Positions 1 to 12,483 are shown, counted from the first letter of the stretch. The stretch is 64,000 nucleotides of DNA from Sphingomonas sp. IC081 (GCF_006874585.1 NZ_CP029761.1:2491001-2555000), one strand, 5' to 3'. Notes: generated by a model not told the origin, from the sequence alone. A program made the numbers and translations.

Positions 1-142
1 CGTTTCGAGAGGGCTGGCGGGGCTCCGGCCTATCTGGGCCGTTGATTTTACCACTTGGGCGGTTGCACTTCGCGGAATTTACGCCATGGCGCATACCAAG
101 CCGGAATCGGCCCACCCCAGGAACAGGAATTAGGATCACCCT

Positions 143-1033
143 ATGTCCATTCTCGTCGACAAGAATACCAAGGTCATTACCCAGGGTATGACCGGCAAGA
201 CCGGCAGCTTCCACACCGAAGCGGCGCTGGCCTATGGCACCCAGATGGTTGCCGGCGTCACCCCCGGCAAGGGCGGCACCAGCCACCTCAACCTGCCCCA
301 GTACGACACCGTTGCCGAAGCCAAGGCGGCTACCGGTGCGACGGCTTCGTGCATCTACGTTCCGCCCGCAGGCTGCGCCGACGCCATCCTCGAAGCGATC
401 GACGCCGAGATGGAACTGATCGTCGCGATCACCGAAGGCGTTCCGGTTCTCGACATGGTCCGCGTGAAGCGCGCCCTTTCGGGCTCGAAGTCGCGCCTGA
501 TCGGTCCGAACTGCCCCGGCGTCCTGACCCCTGGCGAATGCAAGATCGGCATCATGCCCGGCAGCATCTTCTCCAAGGGTTCGGTCGGCGTTGTCTCGCG
601 CTCGGGCACGCTTACCTATGAAGCCGTGTTCCAGACCACCAACGCGGGCCTGGGCCAGACCACGGCCGTCGGCATCGGCGGTGACCCGGTCAACGGCACC
701 AACTTCATCGACGTCCTGGAACTGTTCCTGGCCGACGAAGCGACCAAGTCGATCATCATGATCGGCGAAATCGGCGGCAGCGCCGAAGAAGAAGCGGCTC
801 AGTTCCTCAAGGACGAAGCCAAGCGCGGCCGCAAGAAGCCGATGGTCGGCTTCATCGCCGGTCGTACGGCTCCTCCGGGCCGTCGCATGGGCCACGCCGG
901 CGCGATCGTGTCGGGCGGCCAGGGCGGCGCCGAGGACAAGATCGCGGCGATGGAAGAAGCGGGCATCCGCGTCTCCCCCTCGCCCTCGCTGCTTGGCGAG
1001 ACGCTGGTCGAGGTTCTCAAGGAACTGGCGTAA
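143..1033 (+). CDS. sucD: Succinate--CoA ligase subunit alpha
   Basis: Alpha subunit of succinyl-CoA synthetase, which makes succinate and NTP from succinyl-CoA in the TCA cycle. The 296-aa length is normal for the family. The N-terminal CoA-binding Rossmann region carries the motif [12 protein letters not shown], and the phosphohistidine loop [10 protein letters not shown] places the catalytic His at residue 251. Start ATG follows a purine-rich stretch (aggaacaggaattagg). The partner sucC is expected just upstream, but the 142 bases before the gene do not encode a SucC C-terminus, so sucC lies elsewhere. The 2-oxoglutarate dehydrogenase genes follow on the same strand. Confidence 0.97.
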   Translation: MSILVDKNTKVITQGMTGKTGSFHTEAALAYGTQMVAGVTPGKGGTSHLNLPQYDTVAEAKAATGATASCIYVPPAGCADAILEAIDAEMELIVAITEGVPVLDMVRVKRALSGSKSRLIGPNCPGVLTPGECKIGIMPGSIFSKGSVGVVSRSGTLTYEAVFQTTNAGLGQTTAVGIGGDPVNGTNFIDVLELFLADEATKSIIMIGEIGGSAEEEAAQFLKDEAKRGRKKPMVGFIAGRTAPPGRRMGHAGAIVSGGQGGAEDKIAAMEEAGIRVSPSPSLLGETLVEVLKELA

Positions 1034-1211
1034 GTCAGTTTTGCCCGTGGCGGCGGTTTTCCGTCGCCACGGGTCTATAAAGTACCGGCGTGATCAAGAC
1101 GCCGGATGATTTGCGAAGACACGGGACTTTCCTCCCCGAAAGCCGGCTTCGCGCAGATTATGCTCGGTAGCGCCGGGAATCCCCTCCCGACGCCACATGA
1201 AGGTGATTCCC

Positions 1212-4064
<2,853 letters not shown>

Positions 4065-4072
4065 GATAAATC

Positions 4073-5302
4073 ATGACCACCGAAGTCAAGGTCCCCGTCC
4101 TCGGGGAATCCGTCGCCGAGGCCACCATCGGCCAGTGGCTGAAGCAGCCCGGCGAGCCGGTTGCCGCTGACGAGCCCATCGCCAGCCTCGAGACCGACAA
4201 GGTCGCCATCGACGTCATGGCGCCGCACGCCGGCGTCATGGGACAGCAGCTTGCCAAGGAAGGCGACACCGTCGTCGTCGGCGCGCTGATCGCCACGATC
4301 GAAGCAGGCTCGGGCGCCGCTGCTGCCCCCGCAGCCGCTCCGGCTGCTGCCGCCCCTGCTCCGGCCCCGGCTGCCGCTGCCGTCGCGCCCGCCCCGGCTC
4401 CTGCCGCGGACGACGCTTCGGCCGGTTCCTCGGTTCTGTCGCCGGCGGTGCGCCGCGCGATCCTTGAGCATGGCATCGACCCCGCCACCATCAAGGGCAC
4501 CGGCAAGGACGGCCGCATCACCAAGGACGACGTCCTTGAAGCGGCCAAGAACAAGCCGGCTTCGGCCCCTGTCGCTGCTTCGGCTGCCGCTGCTCCGGCT
4601 GCGCGCAACGAAGAGCGCGTCAAGATGACGCGTCTGCGCCAGACCATCGCCAAGCGCCTGAAGTCCGCACAGGACAACGCCGCGCTTCTCACCACCTTCA
4701 ACGACGTCGACATGTCGGCCGTCATCGAAGCGCGCGAGAAGTACAAGGACGTGTTCCAGAAGAAGCACGGCATCAAGCTCGGCTTCATGTCGTTCTTCGC
4801 CAAGGCTTCGGTCCTCGCCCTCAAGGACATCCCGGCCGTCAACGCACAGATCGACGGTGACGAGATCGTCTACCACGACTACGTCGACATCTCGATCGCC
4901 GTCTCGGCCCCCAACGGCCTCGTCGTTCCGGTCGTGAAGGACTGCGACAAGCTGGGCTTCGCCGGCATCGAGAAGGCCATTGCCGAATTCGGCAAGAAGG
5001 CCAAGGAAGGCACCATGACCATGGCCGACATGGCCGGTGGTACCTTCACCATCTCGAACGGCGGCGTGTTCGGCGGCCTGATGTCGACCCCCATCATCAA
5101 CCCCCCGCAGTCGGCCGTGCTCGGTCTGCACCGCATCGAGGACCGCCCGGTCGTGCGTAACGGCGAGATCGTGATCCGCCCGATGATGTACATCGCGCTG
5201 TCCTACGACCACCGCATCATCGACGGTCGCGAAGCCGTTACCGCGCTGAAGACCATCAAGGAAGCGATCGAGGATCCCACCCGTCTCCTCATCGACCTCT
5301 GA
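4073..5302 (+). CDS. sucB: Dihydrolipoyllysine succinyltransferase E2 component
   Basis: E2 core of the 2-oxoglutarate dehydrogenase complex, transferring succinyl from lipoyl-lysine to CoA. Residues 1-78 form the lipoyl domain with the lipoylated Lys43 in ETDKVAID. An Ala/Pro-rich linker follows (about 80-118), then a peripheral-subunit-binding domain (about 121-160, [14 protein letters not shown]) and the catalytic domain ending in HRIIDG with His380 and Asp384. The 409-aa length is typical. It lies 8 nt after sucA and ends at a good intrinsic terminator. Confidence 0.97.
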   Translation: MTTEVKVPVLGESVAEATIGQWLKQPGEPVAADEPIASLETDKVAIDVMAPHAGVMGQQLAKEGDTVVVGALIATIEAGSGAAAAPAAAPAAAAPAPAPAAAAVAPAPAPAADDASAGSSVLSPAVRRAILEHGIDPATIKGTGKDGRITKDDVLEAAKNKPASAPVAASAAAAPAARNEERVKMTRLRQTIAKRLKSAQDNAALLTTFNDVDMSAVIEAREKYKDVFQKKHGIKLGFMSFFAKASVLALKDIPAVNAQIDGDEIVYHDYVDISIAVSAPNGLVVPVVKDCDKLGFAGIEKAIAEFGKKAKEGTMTMADMAGGTFTISNGGVFGGLMSTPIINPPQSAVLGLHRIEDRPVVRNGEIVIRPMMYIALSYDHRIIDGREAVTALKTIKEAIEDPTRLLIDL

Positions 5303-5310
5303 TCCGAATG

Positions 5311-5345
5311 CCCCGTCCGCACCGATCTTGGTCGGGCGGGGTTTT
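5311..5345 (+). terminator. Intrinsic terminator after sucB
   Basis: A 9-bp stem (ccccgtccg at 5311-5319 with cgggcgggg at 5333-5341, one G-U pair) is followed by TTTT. It separates sucD-sucA-sucB from lpdA, so lpdA probably has its own promoter in 5346-5417. That interval also holds a 7-bp inverted repeat, CGCTCGT at 5371-5377 and ACGAGCG at 5395-5401, of unknown role. Confidence 0.75.
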
Positions 5346-5417
5346 CACGTGAGATCCAATGACTATTTTCCGCTCGTAGCTATTAGTGCGAAGCACGAGC
5401 GTACGGAGGCCTGAACA

Positions 5418-6815
5418 ATGGCTGATTACGATTACGACGTCCTTGTCATCGGTGCCGGCCCTGGCGGCTATGTCGCAGCGATCCGCGCCGCGCAGCTTGG
5501 TCTGAAGACCGCTTGCGCCGAAGGCCGCGAGACGCTGGGCGGAACCTGCCTCAACGTCGGCTGCATCCCCTCGAAGGCGCTGCTCCACGCTTCGGAATAC
5601 TTCGACGCGGCCAAGGGCGGCGCGATGGCGGCGATGGGCATCAAGGTGACCCCCGAGCTTGACCTCGACACCATGCAGGGCCAGCGCAAGGACGCCGTGA
5701 AGGGCCTGACCGGCGGCATCGAGTTCCTGTTCAAGAAGAACAAGATCGACTGGCTAAAGGGCTTCGCCCAGTTCAAGGACGCGCATAGCGTTGAGGTTGC
5801 CGGCAAGACCGTCACCGCCAAGAACATCGTGATCGCCACCGGTTCCTCGGTCACCCCGCTTCCGGGCGTCGAGATCGACAACGCCGGCGGCGTGGTCGTG
5901 GACTCGACCGGCGCGCTGGAACTGGCCTCCGTCCCGAAGAAGATGGTCGTCATCGGCGGCGGCGTGATCGGCCTCGAACTCGGTTCGGTCTGGCGCCGTC
6001 TCGGCGCGGAAGTCACCGTTGTCGAATTCCTCGACCAGTTGCTCCCCGGCATGGACCTCGACGTCCGCAAGGAAGCCGCCAAGATCTTCAAGAAGCAGGG
6101 TATGACGCTCAAGCTTTCGACCAAGGTCACCGGCGTTGCGGTTGAAGGCAAGGCTGCCAAGGTCACTGTCGAGCCCGCCGCCGGCGGCGCTGCCGAAGTG
6201 ATCGACGCGGACGTCGTGCTCGTCGCCATCGGCCGCAAGCCGAACACCGACGGCCTCGGCCTCGCGAACATCGGCCTCGAACTCAACCAGCGCGGCCAGA
6301 TCGAGACCGACCACGACTTCGGCACCAAGGTGTCCGGCGTATGGGCTATCGGCGACGTGATCCCCGGCCCGATGCTCGCGCACAAGGCCGAAGACGAAGG
6401 CATCGCCGTGGCCGAGAACATCGCGGGCCTGACCGGCATCGTAAACCACGACGTGATCCCGGGCGTGGTCTACACGCAGCCCGAAATCGCCGGCGTGGGC
6501 CTGACCGAAGAAGCCGCCAAGGCTCGCGGCGGCGTGAAGGTCGGCAAGTTCCCGATGCTCGCCAACTCGCGCGCCAAGACCAACCACGAGCCCGATGGCT
6601 TCGTGAAGGTGATCGCCGACGCTGAAACCGACCGCGTGCTCGGCGTGTGGTGTATCGCCTCGGTGGCGGGCACGATGATCGCCCAGGCTGCGCAGGCCAT
6701 GGAATTCGGCGCGACCTCGGAAGACATCGCCTACACCTGCCACGCGCACCCGACCCACTCGGAAGCGATCAAGGAAGCGGCCATGGCCGTCACCGGCAAG
6801 CCGATCCACATCTGA
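5418..6815 (+). CDS. lpdA: Dihydrolipoyl dehydrogenase E3 component
   Basis: FAD-dependent E3 that reoxidises dihydrolipoamide with NAD+ in 2-oxo-acid dehydrogenase complexes. Residues 8-28 are the FAD-binding GAGPGGYVAA motif. The redox disulfide is Cys44/Cys49 in GGTCLNVGCIPSK. A second NAD-binding motif is IGGGVIGLELGSV, and the C-terminal catalytic dyad segment is CHAHPTHSEA. Length (465 aa) is normal. It follows sucB after a terminator and so serves the sucA-sucB complex, perhaps others too. A strong terminator closes the gene. Confidence 0.97.
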   Translation: MADYDYDVLVIGAGPGGYVAAIRAAQLGLKTACAEGRETLGGTCLNVGCIPSKALLHASEYFDAAKGGAMAAMGIKVTPELDLDTMQGQRKDAVKGLTGGIEFLFKKNKIDWLKGFAQFKDAHSVEVAGKTVTAKNIVIATGSSVTPLPGVEIDNAGGVVVDSTGALELASVPKKMVVIGGGVIGLELGSVWRRLGAEVTVVEFLDQLLPGMDLDVRKEAAKIFKKQGMTLKLSTKVTGVAVEGKAAKVTVEPAAGGAAEVIDADVVLVAIGRKPNTDGLGLANIGLELNQRGQIETDHDFGTKVSGVWAIGDVIPGPMLAHKAEDEGIAVAENIAGLTGIVNHDVIPGVVYTQPEIAGVGLTEEAAKARGGVKVGKFPMLANSRAKTNHEPDGFVKVIADAETDRVLGVWCIASVAGTMIAQAAQAMEFGATSEDIAYTCHAHPTHSEAIKEAAMAVTGKPIHI

Positions 6816-6841
6816 TCGGCGGCCCTTCCCAGAAGGCAAGC

Positions 6842-6877
6842 AAAGGCCGGTGGCGCAGAAGCGCCACCGGCCTTTTT
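6842..6877 (+). terminator. Strong intrinsic terminator after lpdA
   Basis: A 15-bp perfect stem (arms 6842-6856 and 6861-6875), AGAA loop and T-run lie 26 bases after the lpdA stop. It marks the end of the TCA block; the mobile-element debris begins right behind it. Confidence 0.9.
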
Positions 6878-6894
6878 CGGTTCAAAATGAGTAG

Positions 6895-7290
6895 CCCCTA
6901 GATTTCTGGACGCCTTCTATCCTAATTTTAAGGGCTGGAGACGACGAAGGGGAGCCTAATTTCAGCGATGAGTTCAAGCGTGATGCGGTGGCCCAGATCA
7001 CCGAACGTCGGTATCCGGTAGCGGAGGTATCCGCGCGGCGCGGCGTCAGTCAGCATTCACTGTGCGCTTGGAAGCGGCAACTGGCGAAGGTGGTGTCTGG
7101 CGATGCCTGCAAGGATGCCGAGATCCATCAGTTGAAGCGCGAGCTTGCCCGGACGACCGAGGAGCGCGACATTCTAAAAAACGGTCGCGGGTTTAGCCCG
7201 CCTGCGCGCGCGAGAAACGGGCCGTGCTATGCGGCTCACCAGGAGGGCTGCGGCCGTTCGCATATTGGTGGCATGATACCCCGTTAAAAA
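6895..7290 (+). pseudogene. IS3-family transposase orfA remnant
   Basis: The translated segment from about 6961 reads FSDEFKRDAV, then QITERRYPVAEVSARRGVSQ, then HSLCAWKRQL and ERDILKN, the N-terminal HTH and leucine-zipper part of an IS3-family OrfA. After ILKN (about 7186) the reading frame no longer matches a transposase, and no orfB is found. No convincing ATG opens the frame upstream. Bases 6889-6915 may be the decayed left end of the element, beginning with TG as IS3 ends do. The reading is sure as to family and weak as to borders. Confidence 0.7.
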
Positions 7291-7439
7291 ACGTAGTCTG
7301 TGAGCAGTTACGCACTTGAGAGTGGTGGCGCCGCACAGCGGTGATCCCGATTAGGAAAATGACGGTTTGCATCGCCCATGCCCCCCATTCTGGAGGAGAT
7401 GAGGAATGAGTAGATAAAAAGCGGCGAAAGTCGGCGATA

Positions 7440-7811
7440 TGCCGATGATTGTGCCGGGCGCGGCGACGATCGATATCGGATCCCCCTGGACATGGCAGCG
7501 GTCAATCCCGGCGCCGATGATCGGCCCGTACGCGCATTCAACACATTCACCGGTGACCTGCATGATATGGCGCGCTGGTTCAAAGCGTGCGGCGTCACAA
7601 GCCTGGCGATGGAATCTACCGCCGCCAAATGGATCCCAGCGTTCGAAGTGTTGGAGGAGCATGGTTTCCACGTCATCCGCGTGAATGCGCGGTATGCCAA
7701 GAATGTCGCTCTGAAGTTCAGGACGCCTTACGAGGCCATCGAACAACTCTGGAAATCAAAGCCCGAGGGCTTTATCGTTCAGCCGATCACATGCTGGGAC
7801 CAAACACCTAG
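7440..7811 (+). pseudogene. Chimeric transposase debris: IS110 piece joined to IS481-like tail
   Basis: From about 7492 the frame reads NPGADDRPVRAFNTFTGDL, MARWFKACGVTSLAMEST and VNARYAKNV, the N-terminal DEDD-type region of an IS110 transposase, with its first residues lost. At about 7708 the match switches abruptly to FRTPYEAIEQLWKSKPE, which resembles the C-terminus of IS481-type integrases. That tail continues, after a frame change near 7785, as ADHMLGPNT ending at 7811. Two unrelated transposases are therefore fused by deletion or nested insertion, and neither can be active. Bases 7291-7439 between this and the IS3 remnant hold nothing I recognise. Confidence 0.65.
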
Positions 7812-7937
7812 CCAGAAGATGCAGTTGCGGTGGCGGAACCCGGAACGAAACCCCTACATCTTCAGGGACGAACTCCGAAACACCGTCACTTCTCGCTATC
7901 ATGATGTCGCCATGGCCTTGGGCCAAGGTTGAATGGA

Positions 7938-8015
7938 GAGCCGTATGCGCTGAAAGGTGCACGTACGGTTCGGGGAGGGGAAGCGCTTATGCACTTCCTA
8001 CTCCACTCCCCAGCG
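7938..8015 (+). ncRNA. 3' remnant of a bacterial group II intron (domains V and VI)
   Basis: Bases 7938-7971 fold as a 34-nt group II domain V. The lower 8-bp helix starts GAGCCGTA and closes with TACGGTTC, so it contains the catalytic AGC triad. A two-base bulge (CG) lies on the 3' side, then an upper helix TGCGCT/GGTGCA capped by a GAAA tetraloop. Bases 7972-8011 follow as a G-rich/C-rich hairpin with unpaired A residues, as expected of domain VI. No reverse transcriptase/maturase or earlier domains are found upstream, so only the intron's 3' end survives. The exact 3' splice border is uncertain. Confidence 0.75.
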
Positions 8016-8369
8016 TGGTAGGCCGGTCGTTTCAGAGCAGACAGACCACCGATGCGGAGCTGCAGGCATGCACATGGCAGTATGGTCTACGGTACAGCAA
8101 AACGGTGCTTAAATGGCACTGCAACGCGCGGCGCCTGCAACGAACAATTACGAGATATAACAATCGTACTGTTCCGGAACGTTCAGCCGTCAGGCAATGG
8201 GAATTCGCATTCTGTTCGTCGCCCCCCAGAACACCCAAGACTTCGGGCATCAGCTTACGCTGGATCATCAGATAGCGGATATCCTCTTGATTGCCGCTGG
8301 AGTGCGATCCACACTGTCGCGCAGCGGGCCCTCTTTCCGAAGCCTGCCCAACGGACCTATGCTACAGAC
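8016..8369. other. Non-coding stretch before the TRIC-family gene
   Basis: About 350 bases with lower GC than the flanks. An open frame runs into the next gene but its translation matches nothing I know. I read it as further decayed mobile-element DNA plus the promoter region of the downstream membrane protein; no clear promoter is visible. Confidence 0.4.
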
Positions 8370-9017
8370 ATGTTGACCATGGATCCGCCCCTTAACCCTG
8401 TACTCCCACCGGTAATCGACTTATTCGGCATTGCTGTCTTCGCACTGTCCGGCGCACTTTCAGCCGTACAAATGCGTCAAACATTTATCACCGCCGCCTT
8501 TTTCGCGCTGATGACTGGAGTCGGCGGAGGCACCTTGCGCGACCTGCTCATTGGCGCGCCGGTGTTCTGGATCCGCGACCAATACGTTGCACCGGTGTGC
8601 CTCGCCGTTGCGCTGCTCGCGTGGTTCACGCCAGTCAGGTGGTGGCAGGGCCGCCTACTGGAATGGGCCGACGCATTGGGCCTCTCCGTGTACGCGGTAT
8701 TCGGCACGATCAAGGCCCTCGCTTGGGGCGTCCCGGTTGCCCCCGCTATTCTCATGGGTGTTGTGACCGGCTGTGTAGGTGGGATTATTCGCGACGTTTT
8801 GGCCGGTCGTCCCTCCATCTTAATGCGGCCAGAACTTTATGTGACTGCTGCCGCACTGGCCGCTGCGCTAGCTGCGGCGGGCATCACTGTGGGGCTATCG
8901 GCGAGCCTTAGCTGGGCGCTGGCTGCCGCAGCAGGCTTTACTCTGCGCGGCGCCGCTATCCACTGGTCACTAGGTCTGCCTGTCCACAATGGCCCGGACG
9001 GGGCCGATAGAGCATGA
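8370..9017 (+). CDS. TRIC/UPF0126 (YadS-like) membrane protein
   Basis: A 215-aa protein with about seven hydrophobic helices arranged as two UPF0126 repeats. The first repeat holds GVGGGTLRDLLIG and the second GCVGGIIRDVLAGRPSI, the paired glycine-rich GGxxRD signatures of this family. Members have been described as trimeric intracellular cation channel (TRIC) homologues and as glycine transporters; the sequence does not decide which. I start at ATG 8370, with ATG 8379 as an alternative, because the longer in-frame extension upstream has no family similarity. It sits alone between mobile-element debris and the ribosomal cluster. Confidence 0.85.
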   Translation: MLTMDPPLNPVLPPVIDLFGIAVFALSGALSAVQMRQTFITAAFFALMTGVGGGTLRDLLIGAPVFWIRDQYVAPVCLAVALLAWFTPVRWWQGRLLEWADALGLSVYAVFGTIKALAWGVPVAPAILMGVVTGCVGGIIRDVLAGRPSILMRPELYVTAAALAAALAAAGITVGLSASLSWALAAAAGFTLRGAAIHWSLGLPVHNGPDGADRA

Positions 9018-9301
9018 TCCGTCTAGACTGAATCGATTCTTGTTTTCGCGCCCCTATTTTCGTCCATTTCGAGCCATCGGATGATCCCACCTGATCAAGC
9101 CGGGCCACCTTCCCAGCCCCTTAAATCATCACCACACAGACGTTCGAACCGACGCACATGAATCCGTTTCATTGCCATTGGAGGGGACGCTATCATGCCC
9201 TGCCTTGAATGTCGTAACGAATCGAGCGTAGCTTCTAGCCTCAGCGTTCAGAGCGACCTCCATCTCGTCATGCTCCGATTAACCGCCTCGTCGCCAAACA
9301 G
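9018..9301. other. Intergenic region between the TRIC-family gene and rplQ
   Basis: About 280 bases separating the plus-strand membrane-protein gene from the minus-strand ribosomal cluster. A 45-codon frame starting at ATG 9195, preceded by GGAGGGG, is the only coding hint; it has no recognisable similarity and runs into the rplQ terminator, so I did not call it. Confidence 0.4.
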
Positions 9302-9337
9302 AAAAAGGCGGTTACGAGTTCGTCACCCGTAACCGCC
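9302..9337 (-). terminator. Intrinsic terminator after rplQ
   Basis: A 10-bp perfect stem (ggcggttacg at 9307-9316 with cgtaaccgcc at 9328-9337) is followed on the minus strand by TTTTT. It lies 60 bases past the rplQ stop and ends the ribosomal superoperon. Confidence 0.85.
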
Positions 9338-9396
9338 CTTTACAATTTTTGCCCCGACCCTGCCCCTAAAAAGGGCACGGAGGGCACGCCACCCGA

Positions 9397-9819
9397 TCAG
9401 GCCTCAGCGTATTCGTTTTCGTCGGTCAGGACCGGACCAGAGTCCTTGCCCTTTTCCGAAATATCACGGTCGACGAGCTCGATGATCGCAATCGGAGCGG
9501 CATCCGATGCGCGAATGCCAGCCTTGATGATACGGGTATAGCCGCCAGCACGGCCGGCATAACGCTCTGCCAGCACTTCGAAGAGCTTCTTTTCCTGTAC
9601 CTCGTCCATCAGGCGAGCATGCGCCAAACGACGGTTCGAAAGGCCACCATGCTTCGCGAGCGTAATCAGCTTTTCGAGATAGGGGCGAAGTTCCTTCGCC
9701 TTGGGCGTAGTGGTCTGGATCTGCTCATGCTTGATGAGCGCGGCAGCCATGTTGCGCAGCAGCGCGGCGCGGTGACCCGAGGTACGCTGCAGCTTACGCT
9801 GACCATACTTATGACGCAT
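9397..9819 (-). CDS. rplQ: 50S ribosomal protein L17
   Basis: L17 of the large subunit. The start [17 protein letters not shown] is the conserved N-terminus, with GGAGA upstream of the ATG at 9819. The 140-aa product has an acidic tail beyond the usual core. In most bacteria rplQ follows rpoA directly; here a diacylglycerol kinase-type gene and a terminator lie between them. Confidence 0.97.
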   Translation of the reverse strand: MRHKYGQRKLQRTSGHRAALLRNMAAALIKHEQIQTTTPKAKELRPYLEKLITLAKHGGLSNRRLAHARLMDEVQEKKLFEVLAERYAGRAGGYTRIIKAGIRASDAAPIAIIELVDRDISEKGKDSGPVLTDENEYAEA

Positions 9820-9960
9820 GTCTTTTTCTCCGTTCGTCAGACAGCCGTTCAAGGTACTGCCTGCCTGGCGATGTGGTACGGCCACCGCCCAAAGCCGGTA
9901 TGTGTGAAGGCGCGCTCAATACGAAAACCGCGTGAGAGTCAAGTGTTGCAATTCATTCCC

Positions 9961-10356
9961 TCATGTCAGTAAGACAAGAAGCGGTGGCCCGAGCGTCAAA
10001 AATCCGACAGCCGCCGCCGCGACCGCAGCGATCAAAACTCCTCCTGCCGCGATGTCCTTGATGTTCCTGATCGCCTCATCAAACCCTGGCTCGCCCCGAT
10101 CGCACAGGGTCTCGATCGCGGTGTTGAATGCCTCTGCGAGCCACACCAGCGCCATGGCGAGCAGCAGCGCGCACCAATCTCGTGCCGAAACATTCAAGCC
10201 CAGTCCGCCGCCCACGACACCTATCGGCGCGGCTAAATGCACCCACGCATTATGCTCCCGTACGCCCATCAGGCAAAGCCCACGCCACGCGAAACCCAAA
10301 CTCGTTAGCCGGGCGCGCAGGCTAAACGTGGCGTTGTATTTGGAATGATCGTGCAT
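9961..10356 (-). CDS. Diacylglycerol kinase family protein (DgkA/undecaprenol kinase type)
   Basis: A 131-aa integral membrane lipid kinase. The family signature appears as LAEAFNTAIETLCD, matching the catalytic-Glu helix of DgkA-like enzymes, followed by IKDIAAGGVL and a last hydrophobic helix. Such enzymes phosphorylate diacylglycerol or undecaprenol at the inner membrane; the substrate cannot be told from sequence. I take ATG 10356, though GTG 10359 or 10362 are possible with GGGAGGTG further upstream. The gene lies between the rpoA terminator and rplQ, an unusual place. Confidence 0.85.
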   Translation of the reverse strand: MHDHSKYNATFSLRARLTSLGFAWRGLCLMGVREHNAWVHLAAPIGVVGGGLGLNVSARDWCALLLAMALVWLAEAFNTAIETLCDRGEPGFDEAIRNIKDIAAGGVLIAAVAAAAVGFLTLGPPLLVLLT

Positions 10357-10445
10357 CACCACTTGGTAGACGCGGCACCTCCCACCCCAAAATGATCTTT
10401 TAATGCAGATGAAGCGCACATCTCATGCAGCCAATGGCCAAAGAA

Positions 10446-10475
10446 AAAGGCCCCACAGTTTCCCGCGAGGCCCTC
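10446..10475 (-). terminator. Probable terminator after rpoA
   Basis: On the minus strand GGCCTC pairs with GGGGCC (one wobble), followed by TTTTTC, about 30 bases past the rpoA stop. It would separate rpoA from the kinase gene and rplQ. Confidence 0.55.
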
Positions 10476-10500
10476 TTCAATTCGGTATCGACAATGCCAA

Positions 10501-11568
10501 TCAGCCGAGCAGTTCCTGCTCCAGCTTCTTAGCCATCTCTTCGATGTTTTCGGGCGGCCAGCCCGGGATATCCATGCCGAGGCGCAAGCCCATCGACGAA
10601 AGGACTTCCTTGATCTCATTGAGCGACTTGCGGCCGAAGTTCGGCGTGCGCAGCATCTCGGCTTCGGTCTTCTGGACCAGATCGCCGATGTAGATGATGT
10701 TGTCGTTCTTGAGACAGTTGGCCGAACGGACCGACAGTTCCAACTCGTCCACCTTCTTGAGGAGGTAGCGGTTGAGTTGGTTGGTGTCGCTCTCCTCCGA
10801 AGCAGTAGCGCCGCCAGCAGCCATACCGATCATCGGCGAAGCGCCAACCGGGGCAATGTCCTCGAAGTGGACGAACAGCGCGAGCTGGTCCTGAAGAATG
10901 CGCGCTGCATAGGCAACGGCGTCTTCCGGGGTGACAGTGCCGTCGGTTTCGACCGTGAGGCTCAGCTTGTCGTAGTCGAGTTCCTGACCGATACGGGCAT
11001 TGTCGACCTTGTAGCTGACCTGACGGACCGGCGAGTAGAGCGAGTCGACCGGGATAAGACCGATCGGCGCATCAACGGGACGGTTCGACACGGCGGGGAC
11101 GTAGCCCTTGCCGGTGTCGGCGGTGAGTTCCATGTTCAGGACCGCACCATCGTCGAGGTGGCAGATCACGAGGTCCTTGTTCATGACCTCAATGTCGCCC
11201 GACACGGCGATGTCGCCGGCCTTCACTTCGCCCGGGCCAGTGGCCGAGAGCTGGAGACGCTTCGGGCCTTCGCCCTGCATCTTGAGCGCGATCTGCTTGA
11301 CGTTGAGGACGATGTCCGTGACGTCTTCGCGAACGCCGGCCAGCGACGAGAACTCGTGAAGGACGTTCTCGATCTTGATCGAGGTGATCGCGGCTCCCTG
11401 AAGCGAGGAGAGCAGCACGCGGCGCAGCGCGTTGCCGAGCGTCAGGCCGAAGCCACGCTCCAGCGGTTCGGCGATGAAGGTCGCCTTCAGCTTGGGGTCG
11501 GGTCCCGGCTTGATCTCAAGGCTGTTCGGCTTCTTGAGTTCCTGCCAGTTCTTGATGTTGACAGTCAT
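10501..11568 (-). CDS. rpoA: DNA-directed RNA polymerase subunit alpha
   Basis: Alpha subunit, 355 aa. The N-terminal assembly domain (about 1-235) has [20 protein letters not shown], and the C-terminal DNA- and activator-binding domain (about 262-335) has [13 protein letters not shown] and [14 protein letters not shown]. The product is slightly longer than E. coli alpha, with a Gly/Ala/Glu linker. It follows rpsK by 105 nt in the normal alpha-operon order rpsM-rpsK-rpoA. Confidence 0.98.
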   Translation of the reverse strand: MTVNIKNWQELKKPNSLEIKPGPDPKLKATFIAEPLERGFGLTLGNALRRVLLSSLQGAAITSIKIENVLHEFSSLAGVREDVTDIVLNVKQIALKMQGEGPKRLQLSATGPGEVKAGDIAVSGDIEVMNKDLVICHLDDGAVLNMELTADTGKGYVPAVSNRPVDAPIGLIPVDSLYSPVRQVSYKVDNARIGQELDYDKLSLTVETDGTVTPEDAVAYAARILQDQLALFVHFEDIAPVGASPMIGMAAGGATASEESDTNQLNRYLLKKVDELELSVRSANCLKNDNIIYIGDLVQKTEAEMLRTPNFGRKSLNEIKEVLSSMGLRLGMDIPGWPPENIEEMAKKLEQELLG

Positions 11569-11673
11569 GGACTTCCCCTGGGAGTGATGGCGGTTACGCC
11601 CCGAAGCCTGGTGGAAAGGCCCGGGACGTTCCGAAGTCGGACGGCGACCGGTTCGCCGTCCGTATTAGCTCGA

Positions 11674-12063
11674 TCAGACGCGACGGCGCTTCGACGGACG
11701 AACACCGTTGTGCGGGATCGGCGTCACGTCGCGGATCGAGGTAATGGTGAAGCCGACAGCCTGGAGGGCGCGCAGCGCGCTCTCACGGCCCGAACCCGGG
11801 CCCTTGACTTCGACTTCAAGGGTGCGCACGCCGTGTTCGGCGGCCTTCTTGCCGGCGTCGTCAGCGGCGACCTGCGCGGCGTAGGGAGTCGACTTGCGGC
11901 TGCCCTTAAAGCCCATCATGCCGGCCGAGGACCACGAGATCGCGTTGCCCTGGGCGTCGGTGATGGTCACCATGGTGTTGTTGAAGCTAGCATTCACGTG
12001 GGCGATGCCGCTGGTGATGTTCTTGCGTTCGCGGCGCTTAATGCGCTGGGGTTCGCGTGCCAT
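11674..12063 (-). CDS. rpsK: 30S ribosomal protein S11
   Basis: Platform protein S11, 129 aa. Conserved segments are [38 protein letters not shown] and the C-terminal [14 protein letters not shown]. It lies 51 nt downstream of rpsM in the alpha operon and 105 nt before rpoA. Confidence 0.98.
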   Translation of the reverse strand: MAREPQRIKRRERKNITSGIAHVNASFNNTMVTITDAQGNAISWSSAGMMGFKGSRKSTPYAAQVAADDAGKKAAEHGVRTLEVEVKGPGSGRESALRALQAVGFTITSIRDVTPIPHNGVRPSKRRRV

Positions 12064-12114
12064 GTCCGTATATCCTGTAGATTAGTCGCTGCGGGAAAGA
12101 AGCCGAAAGGCGAC

Positions 12115-12483
12115 TTACTTCTTCTTGCCGGCGATCGGCTTGGCCTTGCCCTTGCGGGTGCGCGCATTGGTATGCGTGCGCTGGCCACGAACCGGCAAAC
12201 CCTTGCGGTGACGCAGGCCACGGTAGCAGGCGAGGTCCATCAGACGCTTGATGTTCATCGCGGTTTCGCGACGAAGGTCGCCTTCGACGGTGTGCTCCGC
12301 GTCGATGGTTTCGCGAATCTGCAGGACTTCCGCGTCCGACAGGTCCTGAATGCGCCGGCTGTGATCAATGCCCAGCTTATCAGCGATTTCCAGGGCCTTG
12401 GTACGACCGATGCCATGGATATAGGTCAGCGCGATGATAACGCGCTTGTTGGTGGGGAGATTTACCCCTGCAATACGAGCCAC
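12115..12483 (-). CDS. rpsM: 30S ribosomal protein S13
   Basis: Head protein S13, 122 aa, starting [15 protein letters not shown]. The segment [10 protein letters not shown] is the conserved helix-two-turn-helix, and the basic C-terminal tail ([14 protein letters not shown]) reaches the decoding centre in known ribosomes. It is the first gene after the two tandem promoters upstream, so it opens a separate transcription unit rather than following adk directly. Confidence 0.98.
   Translation of the reverse strand: MARIAGVNLPTNKRVIIALTYIHGIGRTKALEIADKLGIDHSRRIQDLSDAEVLQIRETIDAEHTVEGDLRRETAMNIKRLMDLACYRGLRHRKGLPVRGQRTHTNARTRKGKAKPIAGKKK

Noticed and set aside
6988..7287. Functional IS3 orfA
   Set aside because: The frame lacks a proper start, diverges after ILKN and has no orfB, so it is a remnant.
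9195..9332. A 45-codon frame with GGAGGGG upstream
   Set aside because: No similarity, overlaps the rplQ terminator; a chance Shine-Dalgarno is likely.
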